DNA from: Cladopsammia gracilis
Taxonomy: Eukaryota; Cnidaria; Anthozoa; Scleractinia; Dendrophylliidae
Direction of reading: 5' to 3'
NCBI GenBank assembly: GCA_022457155.1
Contig: JAJGOT010000503.1
Location: forward strand, 267,501-331,500
DNA length: 64,000 nucleotides
Position numbers and translations under genes: made by a program. Shown piece by piece: positions 33,982-43,870 of this stretch (the first letter of the stretch is position 1; each line of letters starts with the position of its first letter). The notes beneath the pieces are model-generated. The model made no database searches, was not told the DNA's origin, and saw only the letters and a list, made by a program, of their open reading frames with translations.

Positions 33982-35075
33982 CAGTAAAAACCCGCAAGTT
34001 AGAACCTGAAAATTAAGAACCTGTTAGCCTCAAATTTGTCATTTATACCCCCTATAAACAAGAACCTAGAAAATGAAAAACAGGTTCTTATTTTCAAAAA
34101 TCATCATTTAGTGATGCAGAGCTGGGTAAGAATCCTGTTTGGAAAAATAGGAGCTTGCCATTGCTGTGCAGATAAATCAATTAATGTAATAGGGTGTTGT
34201 TGAGGGGGGAGGGGTGGGTGGGGTGACTGAAAAATAGGCTGATTACCATTTTATCTTGTACCTGGATTTTATTTGTTGTCACACAGAAATAAGAACCCAT
34301 TTAAGAACCACTAGTAGATAGTATTTAAGAACCACTAGTAGATAGTACATTTTAGTACTATCTGTAAAAAAACTAGTCAGCATGTGGGGGTTATTATGAG
34401 GCTGCATAATATGATACCAACTAGTGCCAAGCTGCAGCTATTTAAAGCTGCAATTTTACCTTACATGTCATATTGTGATACTATTTGGCATTTCTGCAAG
34501 GCTAGTGATTCTAGGAAGTTGGAGAGAGTTCAGTAAAGAGGCTTAAGGGCTGTTTATTGTGATCGAAGTTCATCATACGAACAACTTTTGACATGGGCTA
34601 ATTTGCCCACTCTAATCAATAGACGATCTCCAAAATATATCTATCCTTATGTTTAAAGTCAAGAATGGTCTGTGCCCCAAGTATATCCAAGATATTTTCC
34701 AAATTAATAACATAAAGTATAACTTAAGGGTTAAAGAATTTGTGATCCCTAGGTTTAATACTATAAGTTATGGGAAACACTCCTTAAGATATTTGGGACC
34801 ACTTCTTTGGTCCAGGATAGACACTAAGATAAGGAACTCATCAACATTAGAAGCCCTTAAAAGAAAAGTTAGAAAGCTAGATCTAGAAGAAGTGATCAGT
34901 GATGATTGTAAGAACTGTATTTTATGTAACTCTTAAGTATTTTAAATTGTAAGAACTGTATTTTATGTAAATTTTAATTATTTTAAATTTTAAATAATTA
35001 GTAATATATATTATAATTTAGGATAGTGTCCTTATTTAGTGGGAGACTGCTACATTTCTTGACACTGAAATAAAG

Positions 35076-35119
<44 letters not shown>

Positions 35120-35214
35120 CTAGATAGCCTAAAATTGTGTTAACTACCATTTAAACAAGAACCTGTTTAGGCTAACTCTAAAAAATGTAGGTTCTTACTT
35201 GCGGGTTTTTACTG
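33982..35214. mobile_element. TA-flanked TIR element (AAGAACCT family) with nested LINE
   Basis: TIRs of 26 bp with one mismatch start CAGTAAAAACCCGCAAGT; TA lies on both sides. Internal AAGAACCT words match the copy at 18422-18840. A LINE 3' end (34340-35115) has inserted into it; AACC occurs on both sides of the LINE and may be its target duplication. Confidence 0.85.
34385..35110 (+). pseudogene. LINE (CR1/L2-like) RT C-terminal end, nested
   Basis: Reads MIPTSAKLQLFKAAILPYMS, YCDTIWHFCKASDSRKLERV, a stop, then YEQLLTWANLPTLINRRS, FKVKNGLCPKYIQDIF and YGKHSLRYLGPLLWS to a TAA at 34934-34936. The order is that of the thumb-to-C-terminus region of cnidarian CR1/L2 LINE proteins. An AATAAA and a long (ATT)n tail follow. 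One stop and one frame change interrupt it. Confidence 0.85.
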
Positions 35215-35219
35215 TATTG

Positions 35220-36137
35220 GAAATACATGTAACCAGTCCGAGACACTGTTGATCCAAAAACATGTTTATAATTTATTAGTCACTTTACTCTGTATATTTG
35301 ATAGTATAAATAACATCATTAAACAGTTTGATCATTTTGACAACAACTTTTGTTTGAATGTATCATTTTGCTGTAAAATGCTGACTGACCAATTCAAGTT
35401 CTGGACGTCGTCTCAAGCGCCTCATGAGTCCATTCATGAATGGGAAGTGAAAGTTAGACAGGCAGGCAGACACTACACTACAGAACCAAGCCAGCGACCA
35501 TGTTTGTTTTTGTTAAACTGAGTCAAAGCTTTACTTTTGCGGTTCCAATGGTAAAATAACCAACAAAGCAAGTTGCACGTTTGTCTTACCGTTCAATGCA
35601 CTCTTTGAAGGCATAACACCTTCGCCTCAGCTTGCAACGACCACTGATTAAACCACGAGCGAGCAAACTCTCCGCTGAATCCCTACAAAAAGATAAATAT
35701 ACAATTTTCTGTGAGAGAAGTAAACGCAGCTGCAAGTGAACAGAATTGTTACTGACCTTCTGAAGCTCTGAAAAACGGTTGTATATTTGCACAAAACTGT
35801 CTCACAGGACCATACAGCAAAACAGCGGAAAACGCGGAAAACAGCATCCAAACTGCGAGCCGCGCCGCTGCACTGCACAGGATCCAAGGCGAGGCTCTGC
35901 GAGGCTGCGAGGCTTCTTTTCCCGCCTGAACTTCTCGAGCCCGCGAGCGTACTCGTTCGAGTAATACTTCATGTATCCTAATTTTAGTGTATTTACTTGT
36001 CGTTCTGTCGAAACAAGATGGCTGTGTTCTCGTCTTGACTTACTTTTAAAAGAGAAAAACTCGTGAATGAAAAAAATATTAGCTTCTGCTTGGCTTAAAT
36101 TAGTAGTTTCTGTGGAATAAAAAGAAAAAAATATCAG
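35220..36137. other. mixed: possible Gypsy gag piece and a CpG-rich segment
   Basis: At 35390-35480 the plus strand reads QFKFWTSSQAPHESIHEWEV, resembling a Gypsy gag capsid helix. At 35684-35592 on the minus strand a block bounded by a gtag acceptor and a CG|gtaaga donor reads SAESLLARGLISGRCKLRRR; product unknown. The stretch 35830-35960 is CpG-rich and could be a promoter. None of these is secure. Confidence 0.3.
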
Positions 36138-36210
36138 TGGTTTCGGCCGGGCTCGAACCGGCGACCTTCTGCGTGTAAAGCAGACGTGATAACCACTACA
36201 CTACGAAACC
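36138..36210 (-). tRNA. trnV-UAC: tRNA-Val (anticodon UAC)
   Basis: Read from 36210 to 36138 the 73 bases fold as a cloverleaf: acceptor GGTTTCG/CGAAACC (perfect), D arm with GTGTAGTGGTTATCAC (A box), anticodon stem TCTGC/GCAGA with loop TTTACAC (anticodon TAC), variable AGGTC and a T arm GCCGG-TTCGAGC-CCGGC (B box GGTTCGAGCCC). No intron and no encoded CCA, as usual in animals. A run of seven T on the coding strand follows about ten bases downstream (36121-36131 on plus), which fits a Pol III terminator. It appears functional. Confidence 0.96.
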
Positions 36211-36359
36211 GACCACGACCAGAAAGTGTCATATTTTAATTACATAAATCTGCTGCCTTAGTAACAGTGACGTCACACTCAATCTTCGATCGTTTCACAA
36301 ATTTCAGGACTTTCTATTAAATGTCGTTCTGTCCGTTAATTTACTACAAAATTTATGCA

Positions 36360-36455
36360 TTGGGGGGTAGCCCATACCGCAATATCGCAGCATAAAATAA
36401 AAAATACCGCAATACCGCAAGGAAAATCAACAAAATACCGATACCGCAGGTATGG
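36360..36455 (+). repeat. ATACCGCA-word cluster, left part
   Basis: Irregular direct repeats of ataccgca and aataccg. A matching cluster in the same orientation lies at 38090-38265. The two may be the halves of one element split by other insertions. Confidence 0.6.
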
Positions 36456-36841
36456 ATATCAGGAAGGTACAAATATTTTTGGAGGGATGTAGGATAAGCG
36501 ATCTAGTTACGGTCAGTTGCGCGTTTTACGTAGTCGTAGTAAGACTTACCTCGTAGAAGGAACTAAAGCTTTCGCAGCAAATGACCACGTGACATTCGTA
36601 ACAGTTCCAGGTTGCACACCGAAAATGTTAATTGCTCTCTCCAATTATATCCCTTTGTCCTTTTAACACTCCGAATGTGTGGTTCCAGAAAATATCCATT
36701 CCCCTTCACGGATGGTCTTCCAATTTAGACCATCCCCCAACCCACTCGACTTTTCTTTTTATCCTTTTCAAATTCACAACTGTGTCATGCTTTGAAAAAA
36801 CGTTCACTTGGTTTACACACAACATTTGTGACCTCTTACGC

Positions 36842-37090
36842 GAAAACGATACTGACGGCTATCCGTTCGAGCCGTTCAAGCCGTTCACTTGCTGTTCACG
36901 AACGGCGGTGATTTCGTGATTTGCCGTTCAAAAAATTTATTCAGCCGTTCGAACGGCTGCTGCTAGCCGTTCAAAAAAAAACCTTCAGCCGTTCGAACGG
37001 CTGTTGCTATAGCGTTAAAAAAAACTTCAGCCGTTCGAACGGCTAGGGCTATCCGTTCAGAAAAAATATTCAGCCATTCGAACGGCTAAT
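36842..37090. repeat. 43-bp tandem array of 18-bp palindromes
   Basis: CAGCCGTTCGAACGGCTG, a perfect palindrome, occurs at 36942-36959 and 36986-37003, with near-perfect copies at 37028-37045 and 37071-37088; the spacing is 42-44 bp. Less regular gccgttc words precede from 36850. A-rich linkers separate the units. Confidence 0.9.
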
Positions 37091-37258
37091 GGTTTACCTA
37101 TTCCCCGGAATCCGGAATCCGGAATCTTGAGCGTGAAATCCTAAAAGCCGGAATGAATCAAAAAATGAAAAATAAATAAATATCCGTTTAATACCCGTTT
37201 AATTTTGCGTACATGACATCGCGTGGCGCAGTTTTCCGATTCCTTACTTTACCTTTTT

Positions 37259-37288
37259 ACGCTATAGTCAAAATTTTGACTACAGCGT
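37259..37288. repeat. palindrome acgctatagtcaaaa / ttttgactacagcgt
   Basis: A 15-base arm repeats as its reverse complement with one mismatch and no spacer. It could be the end of a small MITE; the partner end was not found. Confidence 0.6.
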
Positions 37289-37534
37289 GACCTGATTGTA
37301 TAACGCACGCTGTGGTCTAAACTGAGTATAGTGCGATACATCGCACTTCGTTGTCAAGCACATTCACAGGCTTAGCCAATCTATAAACAGGATAGATGAG
37401 AGTGAAATCGTGGCGGTCCAAGCGGCCCGTTGAAACGAAGTGGTCGCAATTTAAAATTTGTCACATTCCATCATGAGTTTATGAATGACGCTATTGTTAT
37501 ACGGTAAAGATTACAGTACATGTCATCTAGGTAT

Positions 37535-37960
37535 CTCTTAGGCTCGGTATGTACTTGGTGTATCCCTTATTATTTTGTATTTAAACACTTAGTTTTTATT
37601 TCAGTAGAAATAAAAGGTAAAAAAAAAAACAGTAGAATAGGGAATCGAACCCAGCCGTATGATCTGCTCCATGCACACTATCCACTACACCACCAAGGAC
37701 TAGCTGCCGGAAACTGTAATTTTTAAGGGATATAAGATAATATGCTGCTAGCCCAGACCATATATAAGAACTAACCCTTTCGATACACTGGAAACACTGG
37801 AATCAGTGCTTAACCCTAAATACTAAAATCAGTGCTTCAACCCTAGATACTGTAATCCTACCCTAAATTACACTGCAATATATCTAAATACATTACAATG
37901 AGGGATACATGAAGAACCATACATTATGATCAGGGATACACCAAGTATCTCGAGAGTACC
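37535..37960. mobile_element. small TIR element containing a tRNA-like segment
   Basis: The word tacttggtgtatccct at about 37550 recurs as its reverse complement at about 37930. Between them the minus strand (37705-37628) holds a tRNA-like A box (GGTGTAGTGGATAGTG) and B box (GGTTCGATTCCC), so the element may be a SINE or have captured a tRNA pseudogene. Confidence 0.45.
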
Positions 37961-38089
37961 TAGGCAAGTGGTGTGCGCGAAGGAACGCGGTCGCACAAAA
38001 CGGCGGGAAATCGAGCCTAGGGATCTCTAGGAGTGTTATTTCATAATACTATTTGAGGAATGACAGCAAAGGTCAGCAAATCATCAGCC

Positions 38090-38270
38090 TGTCAAATATC
38101 GAAATACCGCGCAAAAAAACGTGTTTCACCGAATACCGCAGTCCGAAATAATCAAATACCGCATACCGCAGTCTCAGACAATACCGAAATACCGCGTTCA
38201 AAAATAAAATTTACCGAAATACCGCACGAAAAATGGACCAATACCGCGATACCGCGAACCCCAATGTCCC
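38090..38270 (+). repeat. ATACCGC-word cluster, right part
   Basis: More than ten ataccgc or aataccg words at irregular spacing, same orientation as 36360-36455. Confidence 0.65.
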
Positions 38271-38609
38271 CCTCTTAATTGTTAAGCTATGTTTTGTACT
38301 ACTTCTTATCAAGAAAAGGTAAATCGAAAAACATAACAAAAAACAACTTCATTTACTTATATTAAACCAGGCCAACCTGGCGTCAGTAAGACTATAGATA
38401 GAAAATTCGAATATGTTTTTTGTTTGTTTTGTTTTGTTTCGTTTTTTTTTTTTTTTTTTGCGTTGTTCTGCGGATTCAACAGGTCTTTCATTTTTATTAC
38501 AAACTTGCTGGTCGGATCAGTCCTCATTGATCATCATCACTCTTGACTGACAGACTCTGCTAGTAAATTCGTCTGTTGTGATAACCGATTTGCACATTCA
38601 ATTGTTGTA

Positions 38610-39534
38610 AGGGACGGACCATTATTTTTCTGAGGGGGGGGGGGGGGGGTGGGATGAGAAATATTGAAAAAAATTGTTTGCAGGGCCTGAAAAGACAAAA
38701 TAAATTGTTTGCAAACACGATATGTGTATAAAAAATGTTTGCAGAGAAGTCAGATAAACTATTAAAAAAATTTAGTTCCAAAACTGAAATATTGCTCAGT
38801 GGTGCAAAAGCAAATACAGCTGAAAATAGCTCCAAGATGTCTCTTTCCATTTGGCTGCACAAGACAACTCCTTCACCTTGCCTTCGCAAAAAGCAGCCAA
38901 AAAGCTCCAAGGAATGCCGCTTGCCTTGCCATTTAACGTTGACATTCTGTCGAGAAATGGGCGAGTTTCAGAAGTCTGTCACCTTCCTTACGATATCACC
39001 ATCAAAGCTAATGGGTCACCACTGTTTACAAGTTATTTGGAGTAACCTATGGCGATGGGAATCATTTTAAATCAGCAATGTGCCTGCCTTTGACCGCTGG
39101 CCTGTGGGAACAACGTCAACGAGGATCAGGACTTCGGTACTGTGGAATCGCGAAAAAGCCTGCTTCTCCCTTTGCATATTTCCTGTCGTATGCCCTTTAT
39201 TTGTGCCAGTTGTTGCGTAGGAATTAAATCGGTGAGTGATGTATAAAGGAACAACAAACTATAAATTACAAGGAGCGTATGTGGCCAAAATAATTGGCTA
39301 TATATAGCACTATCGATTTTTTTTTCGAAAAATAGCTTATGAACTCAGGTATTTTTAACACTAGAACCGGAAGATAGCACTGTAAAAAAAAAATTTAAAA
39401 AAAAATTTTTGCAGGAAGGTGCTCTTGGTAAAAAAATGATTGCAGAGGCGCAATAATAATAAAAAATTGTTTGCAGAGGAAAATTTCTCATCCCCCCCCC
39501 CCCCCCCCTTCCAGAAAAATAATGGTCCGTCCCT
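38610..39534. mobile_element. 925-bp TIR element with G-tract ends and decayed gene
   Basis: Inverted ends AGGGACGGACCATTATTTTTC match GAAAAATAATGGTCCGTCCCT, each followed inward by a long G (or C) homopolymer and by aattgtttgcag words. The interior 38735-39180 was once coding: SGAKANTAENSSKMSLSIWL, then in other frames LPYDITIKANGSPLF, VTYGDGNHFKSAMCL and ASPFAYFLSYALYL. I know similar C-terminal segments from coral transposon proteins but cannot name the domain. Confidence 0.7.
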
Positions 39535-39569
39535 AAAAGCCAAGTGTTCAATCTTCAATAGGTCGATTT

Positions 39570-39615
39570 TCAACCTCGTTCCCAGGGTGTCTCCTCTTCC
39601 CGCCCCGAACGAGGT
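39570..39615. repeat. hairpin aacctcgtt / aacgaggtt
   Basis: Short inverted repeat around a pyrimidine-rich loop, typical of ends of small MITEs; the rest of the element was not delimited. Confidence 0.4.
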
Positions 39616-39639
39616 TGGTCGATTTTGCCCTCGCCGGGT

Positions 39640-41280
39640 AGCCTACAGTCGACAGAAAAACGCTTTACATGGTACCTCTGTACGAAATAACTTTGTTGTT
39701 TGTCGATTAGTTTGATTTGCATTCACCATGGTGATGCTTGGAAATGTTAGTGGCGAAGTAAATTTTTGAGGTTGTAAATCTTTGTAGAACTTTTAGGTCG
39801 TTTTAATATTGTGATCCGTAAAAATATCATGCGGTAAGTCAACTCAGCTGAAAGCAGATTTTCAACACGGACGGACGGAGCAGAACATGGTTTTGTGTTG
39901 TATTTTACTCTCTTCATTGCCCGTGAAGCAAAGACCTTAATGCCGAATTTAGCGGCAAACCCCTAGCCGGCTCGCTCCGCCTCTTAAAACTCGGGGACTG
40001 GATGTCAATGCAGAGGTGCGTAACAAGGGCGGCGGGGCGGGGGGGGGGGGGGGGGAGGGGGGTTAGGGGGTCAGAACCTCCCGCTTCCCATACCTTTTTC
40101 TCTTGACTCCTGCCGTTTCACGCGTTGCTCCCGCCCCAAGTTAAGCGCCTCCCGCTTCCCGCTCTGTTAGAACTCCCACTTTCCGCCCTTTCCTTTCCCG
40201 CCTCCCGTACTCCTTCCGCCTCCTATTCTCGGGGGTAACCGCCCCCTGCTCCCGCGCTCCCTTACAAGGCGATACCTACTTCTCAGATGAGAACCAATGG
40301 AGTGAGTTACGTGTAAAGGAGTGTACAGAAAAATCCCCCCCCCCCCCCCGCAATTATGACAAAAAGCCATATTTCGTTGGCTAAGATTCCATTGATTTCT
40401 CTTTGTCCAACGTTTATTCTGTAAAAAGGCTTCGTAGATGTGGTGGAGGGTTAAAGAAATAAGCGAGCAGAGCTAGCTCAAGCACGGACTAGGAGCTGTT
40501 GAAAGGCTACCAAGTTTTAATAACCTCGCAGGTTATACCACGTGTACCAGTGCAGTTTTAAAGAACTTTATCCATTTTCACACGAAACTTTACCCTAAAA
40601 TTTGGTTTTACCAACCGAATTGATAAAATCATATATCGGCCACCGTAAAGAACTGCCGTTTAAAAATAGACACGAAGAGAGCGCGAGTAACTGCTTTAGA
40701 AACCAGGACAGGGTTGCAAGACCTTCCTAACAGTTCACAGGGGGTTGTTACCGGTATATACAAGGCGTTAAACATGCAATCGTTAAATTTTGTGTCCACC
40801 TTTGAATTTTTACGCAAAATGCAGTAGAGGCAAAACCGTTTCTACTTCTGCAGCATTACGAGTAACAACTTCTAGGATCGATACACGGTGCACTGCAGTG
40901 TTGCAAAACGAGACCGCGGATACCTTTTTGGAGGGGGTGGGAAATTACGGGAATTAACATCAAACACTCAAAGCAACATCCATTGAACATAAGATTTATT
41001 CATCATTTATAGTTCCAATTAACCCAAAATAAAGTTAGGTCCGTGTTTCAAGAGTCCTCTGTTGTCCAGAGTTCAACAATGTCGAAGTTATGTAGTAATC
41101 CCTGTAAAATAAGAGTACCGCATGAGAGAAAGCACAAAGTTAAAGCAAACGTTAGCTGTGAACAAAGTCTATTATTTTTATCTACTTTTCAGTGCCGTTG
41201 TTTCGTTTCGCGTTTTCAAAACACGACAAAATAACAGAACATGAGAAAGATGTAACGTTCATCAACTCACGAACGTGGGA
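39640..41280. other. no gene; G/C homopolymer-bounded pyrimidine-rich block
   Basis: From 40027 to 40350 a block starts with a long G run (about 40035-40070), is rich in tcccgcttcccg on the plus strand and ends with a C run (40338-40350). It could form G-quadruplexes and may be a low-complexity MITE. Elsewhere in this interval only short frames occur. Confidence 0.5.
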
Positions 41281-41284
41281 CAAA

Positions 41285-41550
41285 AAACGAAGTCCGAGTC
41301 CCCGACAAGAATCGAACCTATGACCTTCCGTACAACGGTCGGATACTTCCGTACACTGATCGGATACTTCCGTACAACGATCGGATACTTCCGTACACCG
41401 ATCGGATACTTCAGTACAAAGATCGGATACATCCGTACAACGATCGGATACTTCCGTACACCGATCGGATACTTCCGTACAAAGATCGGATACTTCCGTA
41501 CAACGGTCGGATGCTCTAACCACTGAGCTGCGAGGGATTCGTGGCGAGCT
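41285..41550 (-). repeat. tRNA-like locus with nine 21-bp units in its anticodon region
   Basis: Read from 41545 to 41290: an A-box half (CAGCTCAGTGGTTAGAGCAT), then nine exact-length 21-bp units (41328-41516, consensus AAGTATCCGATCGTTGTACGG on the minus strand), then a B-box half (GGTCATAGGTTCGATTCTTG). In an ordinary tRNA-derived SINE head the two halves are separated by one copy of the CCGAC...GTACGG segment, which is the anticodon arm. Here that arm has been amplified in tandem. Units vary at a few positions (ttgt, ggtg, ttg). Long frames over the array (GYFRTTI repeats) are a consequence of the 21-bp period. Confidence 0.85.
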
Positions 41551-41778
41551 AGGCCATATAATACGTTCTATATGACACGCGTCCTGTATACTGCTAGGAT
41601 CTGCAATGTCGAAAGCGTCACGTCAGGAGATAAATGAAGAAAAATGGTAAATTTTAGGCTCGGTAATGACATGATGAACACAGCATCTTTCTCATTTACC
41701 ATTATTCTTTATATATCATGAACATGTTCTACATCACATCACAAAAGCAAACTGTTCAACTATACTCACCACTAACAT

Positions 41779-41814
41779 TTAAACCGCTGTTCGGCTCCAC
41801 GATTTCCACCCCTG
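41779..41814 (-). CDS. possible alternative last coding exon of the ANKHD1-like gene
   Basis: A strong polypyrimidine acceptor (14 T, then cag) precedes QGWKSWSRTAV and a TAA. It would join in phase 0 to a perfect donor (AGA|gtaagt) at 42441/42440. A donor-like gtgagt also follows the stop at about 41768. Use of this exon is unproven. Confidence 0.3.
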   Translation of the reverse strand, partial: QGWKSWSRTAV

Positions 41815-42302
41815 CTGAAAAAAAAAAAAAAACAAGGAAAAATCAGAACATAAAAAACAGAACTGGCGACCAACTAGCAAAATTTGGACAATTGGATGGG
41901 TGACTGGATATGCAATAAATTTTACGACATTGTTCCATATGCGTGAAAAAAGTGCAATTATTAGGTTTCCTTGTTATCAGCGAGTTCGCTGTAAGTCCTG
42001 TTTTGCTTTCTTTTGATTTCCAGTTAAATTCAACAACAATTATTTTATTTATTTAACTATTCATTCATTTCCTCTCAATTCTGAACTTTCTAATAAGCTA
42101 ATTCGGAGTTCTAAAAAACATGTGCGCGCGTCGGTATAAAATCAAGCATTAATCAAAAAATACAACAGAATTCAAATCCAACTATTTTAAATAACAAAAG
42201 AAGAGAATAATCTCGGGATAAAAACACATGCCCACTGAAGCTATTCTCCAAACTCCGAACTCGCTTATTGTAAAAAGTTAACTTTCTCCGTGTACCCCCA
42301 AA

Positions 42303-42375
42303 TGGCTATAAGATGCTGATTTTTGGCAAGCGGGAATTTTCTGTCGTTTTTGTGACGTCATCACTAGTTCTCTAT
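42303..42375. repeat. relative of the 12.3-kb fold-back element
   Basis: ataagatgctgatttttggc and ttttgtgacgtcatcac occur in the same order as in an arm of the element at 12255-12655, with an internal deletion. Confidence 0.6.
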
Positions 42376-42392
42376 ACCCTTCTTTGTCCATT

Positions 42393-43870
42393 TTAGCGAG
42401 ATTTCCTTGAATTGAAATAACTTTTCTGTCCTTTACTTACTCTTTTGTTCGGATCGACCTTCCGTCCCGGCACCCTTTTCGCCCCGTACGGAACCCCTGC
42501 ATCCACAGTAGTTGGTTGCGTTGACGTCGCGATTATCCCCCCTTGAGGACTCCACGCGGTACTTCGACCCACGGGCCGTGAACCGGGGGAGGGACCAGGC
42601 GGGACGGGAGTGAACTCTTGGGTGTCGCTGGTGTAAAGCTGTCGAGTACTGTTCAACAGTTTCACCCGAGGTCCCTAAAACGAGATAGACAAACTTTGTC
42701 AGTAGGGGTAGCGAATAACTGACTCTGTACGAAACAGTGCTTGTTGCGACTAACAGGTTCCAATTTAACCCGTGACACTGCTGGTCAGCGGCCTCCCACA
42801 TGCCCGCTCAGCTCTGGCGCGGGGCGGCCTCTGTGGATTGCAGGGCCATAGGGCTTAATAGCTCGTCGCGATTTCGTCAACTTCGAAGCTTTGTAGCTGT
42901 GATTACTGCTCACGGGGTTGCCATGGACATCTTATGTACCCAGCTCCAAGTCACGCGGCTCCACGATGTTAACAACCACCACCTTACCCAACCTCGTCTT
43001 TTGGTGATACTTTAATAGGTCATCACCTCTCTATTGGAAGTCCGATGAGAGGGGAGTTTCGCGCGAGCTAGTGCAGCAGTGGTAATATAATAATCTGTGT
43101 TTTCTTACCTTGGGTAAGCCGATATCCGCATAATCTTTTTCTGACATCAACAGAAGGGCATCCAGGTCTATTTCGTTTTTCTACAAAACAAGAACAATGA
43201 AATAAACTTAGAAATGTATTTCATCGACTCCCTAAAACAAACATCCTTTAAAATGTTTGACACTGATACATTTGGCAATTACTCTTTCCCATTAAGTTGA
43301 GGGTTTTTATCAAAACGCTGTAAACTATGCACTAAAACTATTGAGGTGAAACGTGTTACCTAGATCAAGTTTAGATGTAAACTGCATGCAGTCATTCCAC
43401 AGATGAGCGATAAAATTGTCCATATTTAATTTAACCACGCCTATTCTAAACATTCTCGTCATAGAGAAGACGGTGTGATGTCACAAGTAAAATGCGGCGC
43501 GCGCGCAAGGACATGAAATCATGGAGAATGAATAAGACTGAAACGGATCATCCGTTTATGTCAAAATTAAGGTACATGTAACCTGCGCTAAAAGTATCAC
43601 AAATAAAACGGGGGGAAATAACTCCAAATAAAAAATCTACCTGAAAGAGACCTAGATGACTCGAGAGCGAAAGTCGTTCCAAGAATGTTTGAAGCGTATC
43701 ACCCGGATTCACCCCAAAGTGCTCCTCATCTGCGCCTGGTAACGAATTACTACCGCTGATAAGAGGTGGAGAGGGCGTTGTAGAAACAGAAGGGGCGGAT
43801 GACCAGCCTGCTGACAGCGCTGGGTCTGGGGCATAGGAGTAACTCCAAACTCCAGCTACTTGAGTTCCCT
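42393..43870 (-). CDS. ANKHD1: ANKHD1 exons 16-18: GVWSY motif and C-terminal SAM domain
   Basis: Exons 43870-43641, 43180-43109 and 42674-42393. Exon 16 begins in phase 1 (GAG GGA), reads GTQVAGVWSYSYAPDPALSA, matching the SGIWSFG...LSGWS motif of vertebrate ANKHD1, and continues into GDTLQTFLERLSLSSHLGLF. Exon 17 is KNEIDLDALLLMSEKDYADI then GLPK; exon 18 opens GPRVKLLNSTRQLYT. Together these give a complete five-helix SAM domain (helix 1 TFLERLSL, helix 2 LGLF, DLDALLLM, the DLGIP-like turn DIGLP, helix 5 GPRVKLL). Both junctions are phase 0. The tail is Pro/Gly-rich, ending at a TGA or TAA near 42393; a strong donor at 42440 offers an alternative end. Confidence 0.85.

Noticed and set aside
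35586..35887. A minus-strand host gene starting in the CpG-rich stretch near 35.9 kb
   Set aside because: One splice-bounded block can be drawn (35684-35592), but no in-frame ATG upstream and no recognisable protein; kept only as a note.
37628..37705. A second functional tRNA gene on the minus strand
   Set aside because: A and B boxes are present, but the acceptor stem does not pair and no sensible anticodon arm forms; more likely a SINE head or tRNA pseudogene.
41182..41526. Frames of GYFRTTI or CTEVSDR heptapeptide repeats
   Set aside because: They follow the 21-bp tandem unit inside a tRNA-like sequence; no start context, splice sites or codon bias.
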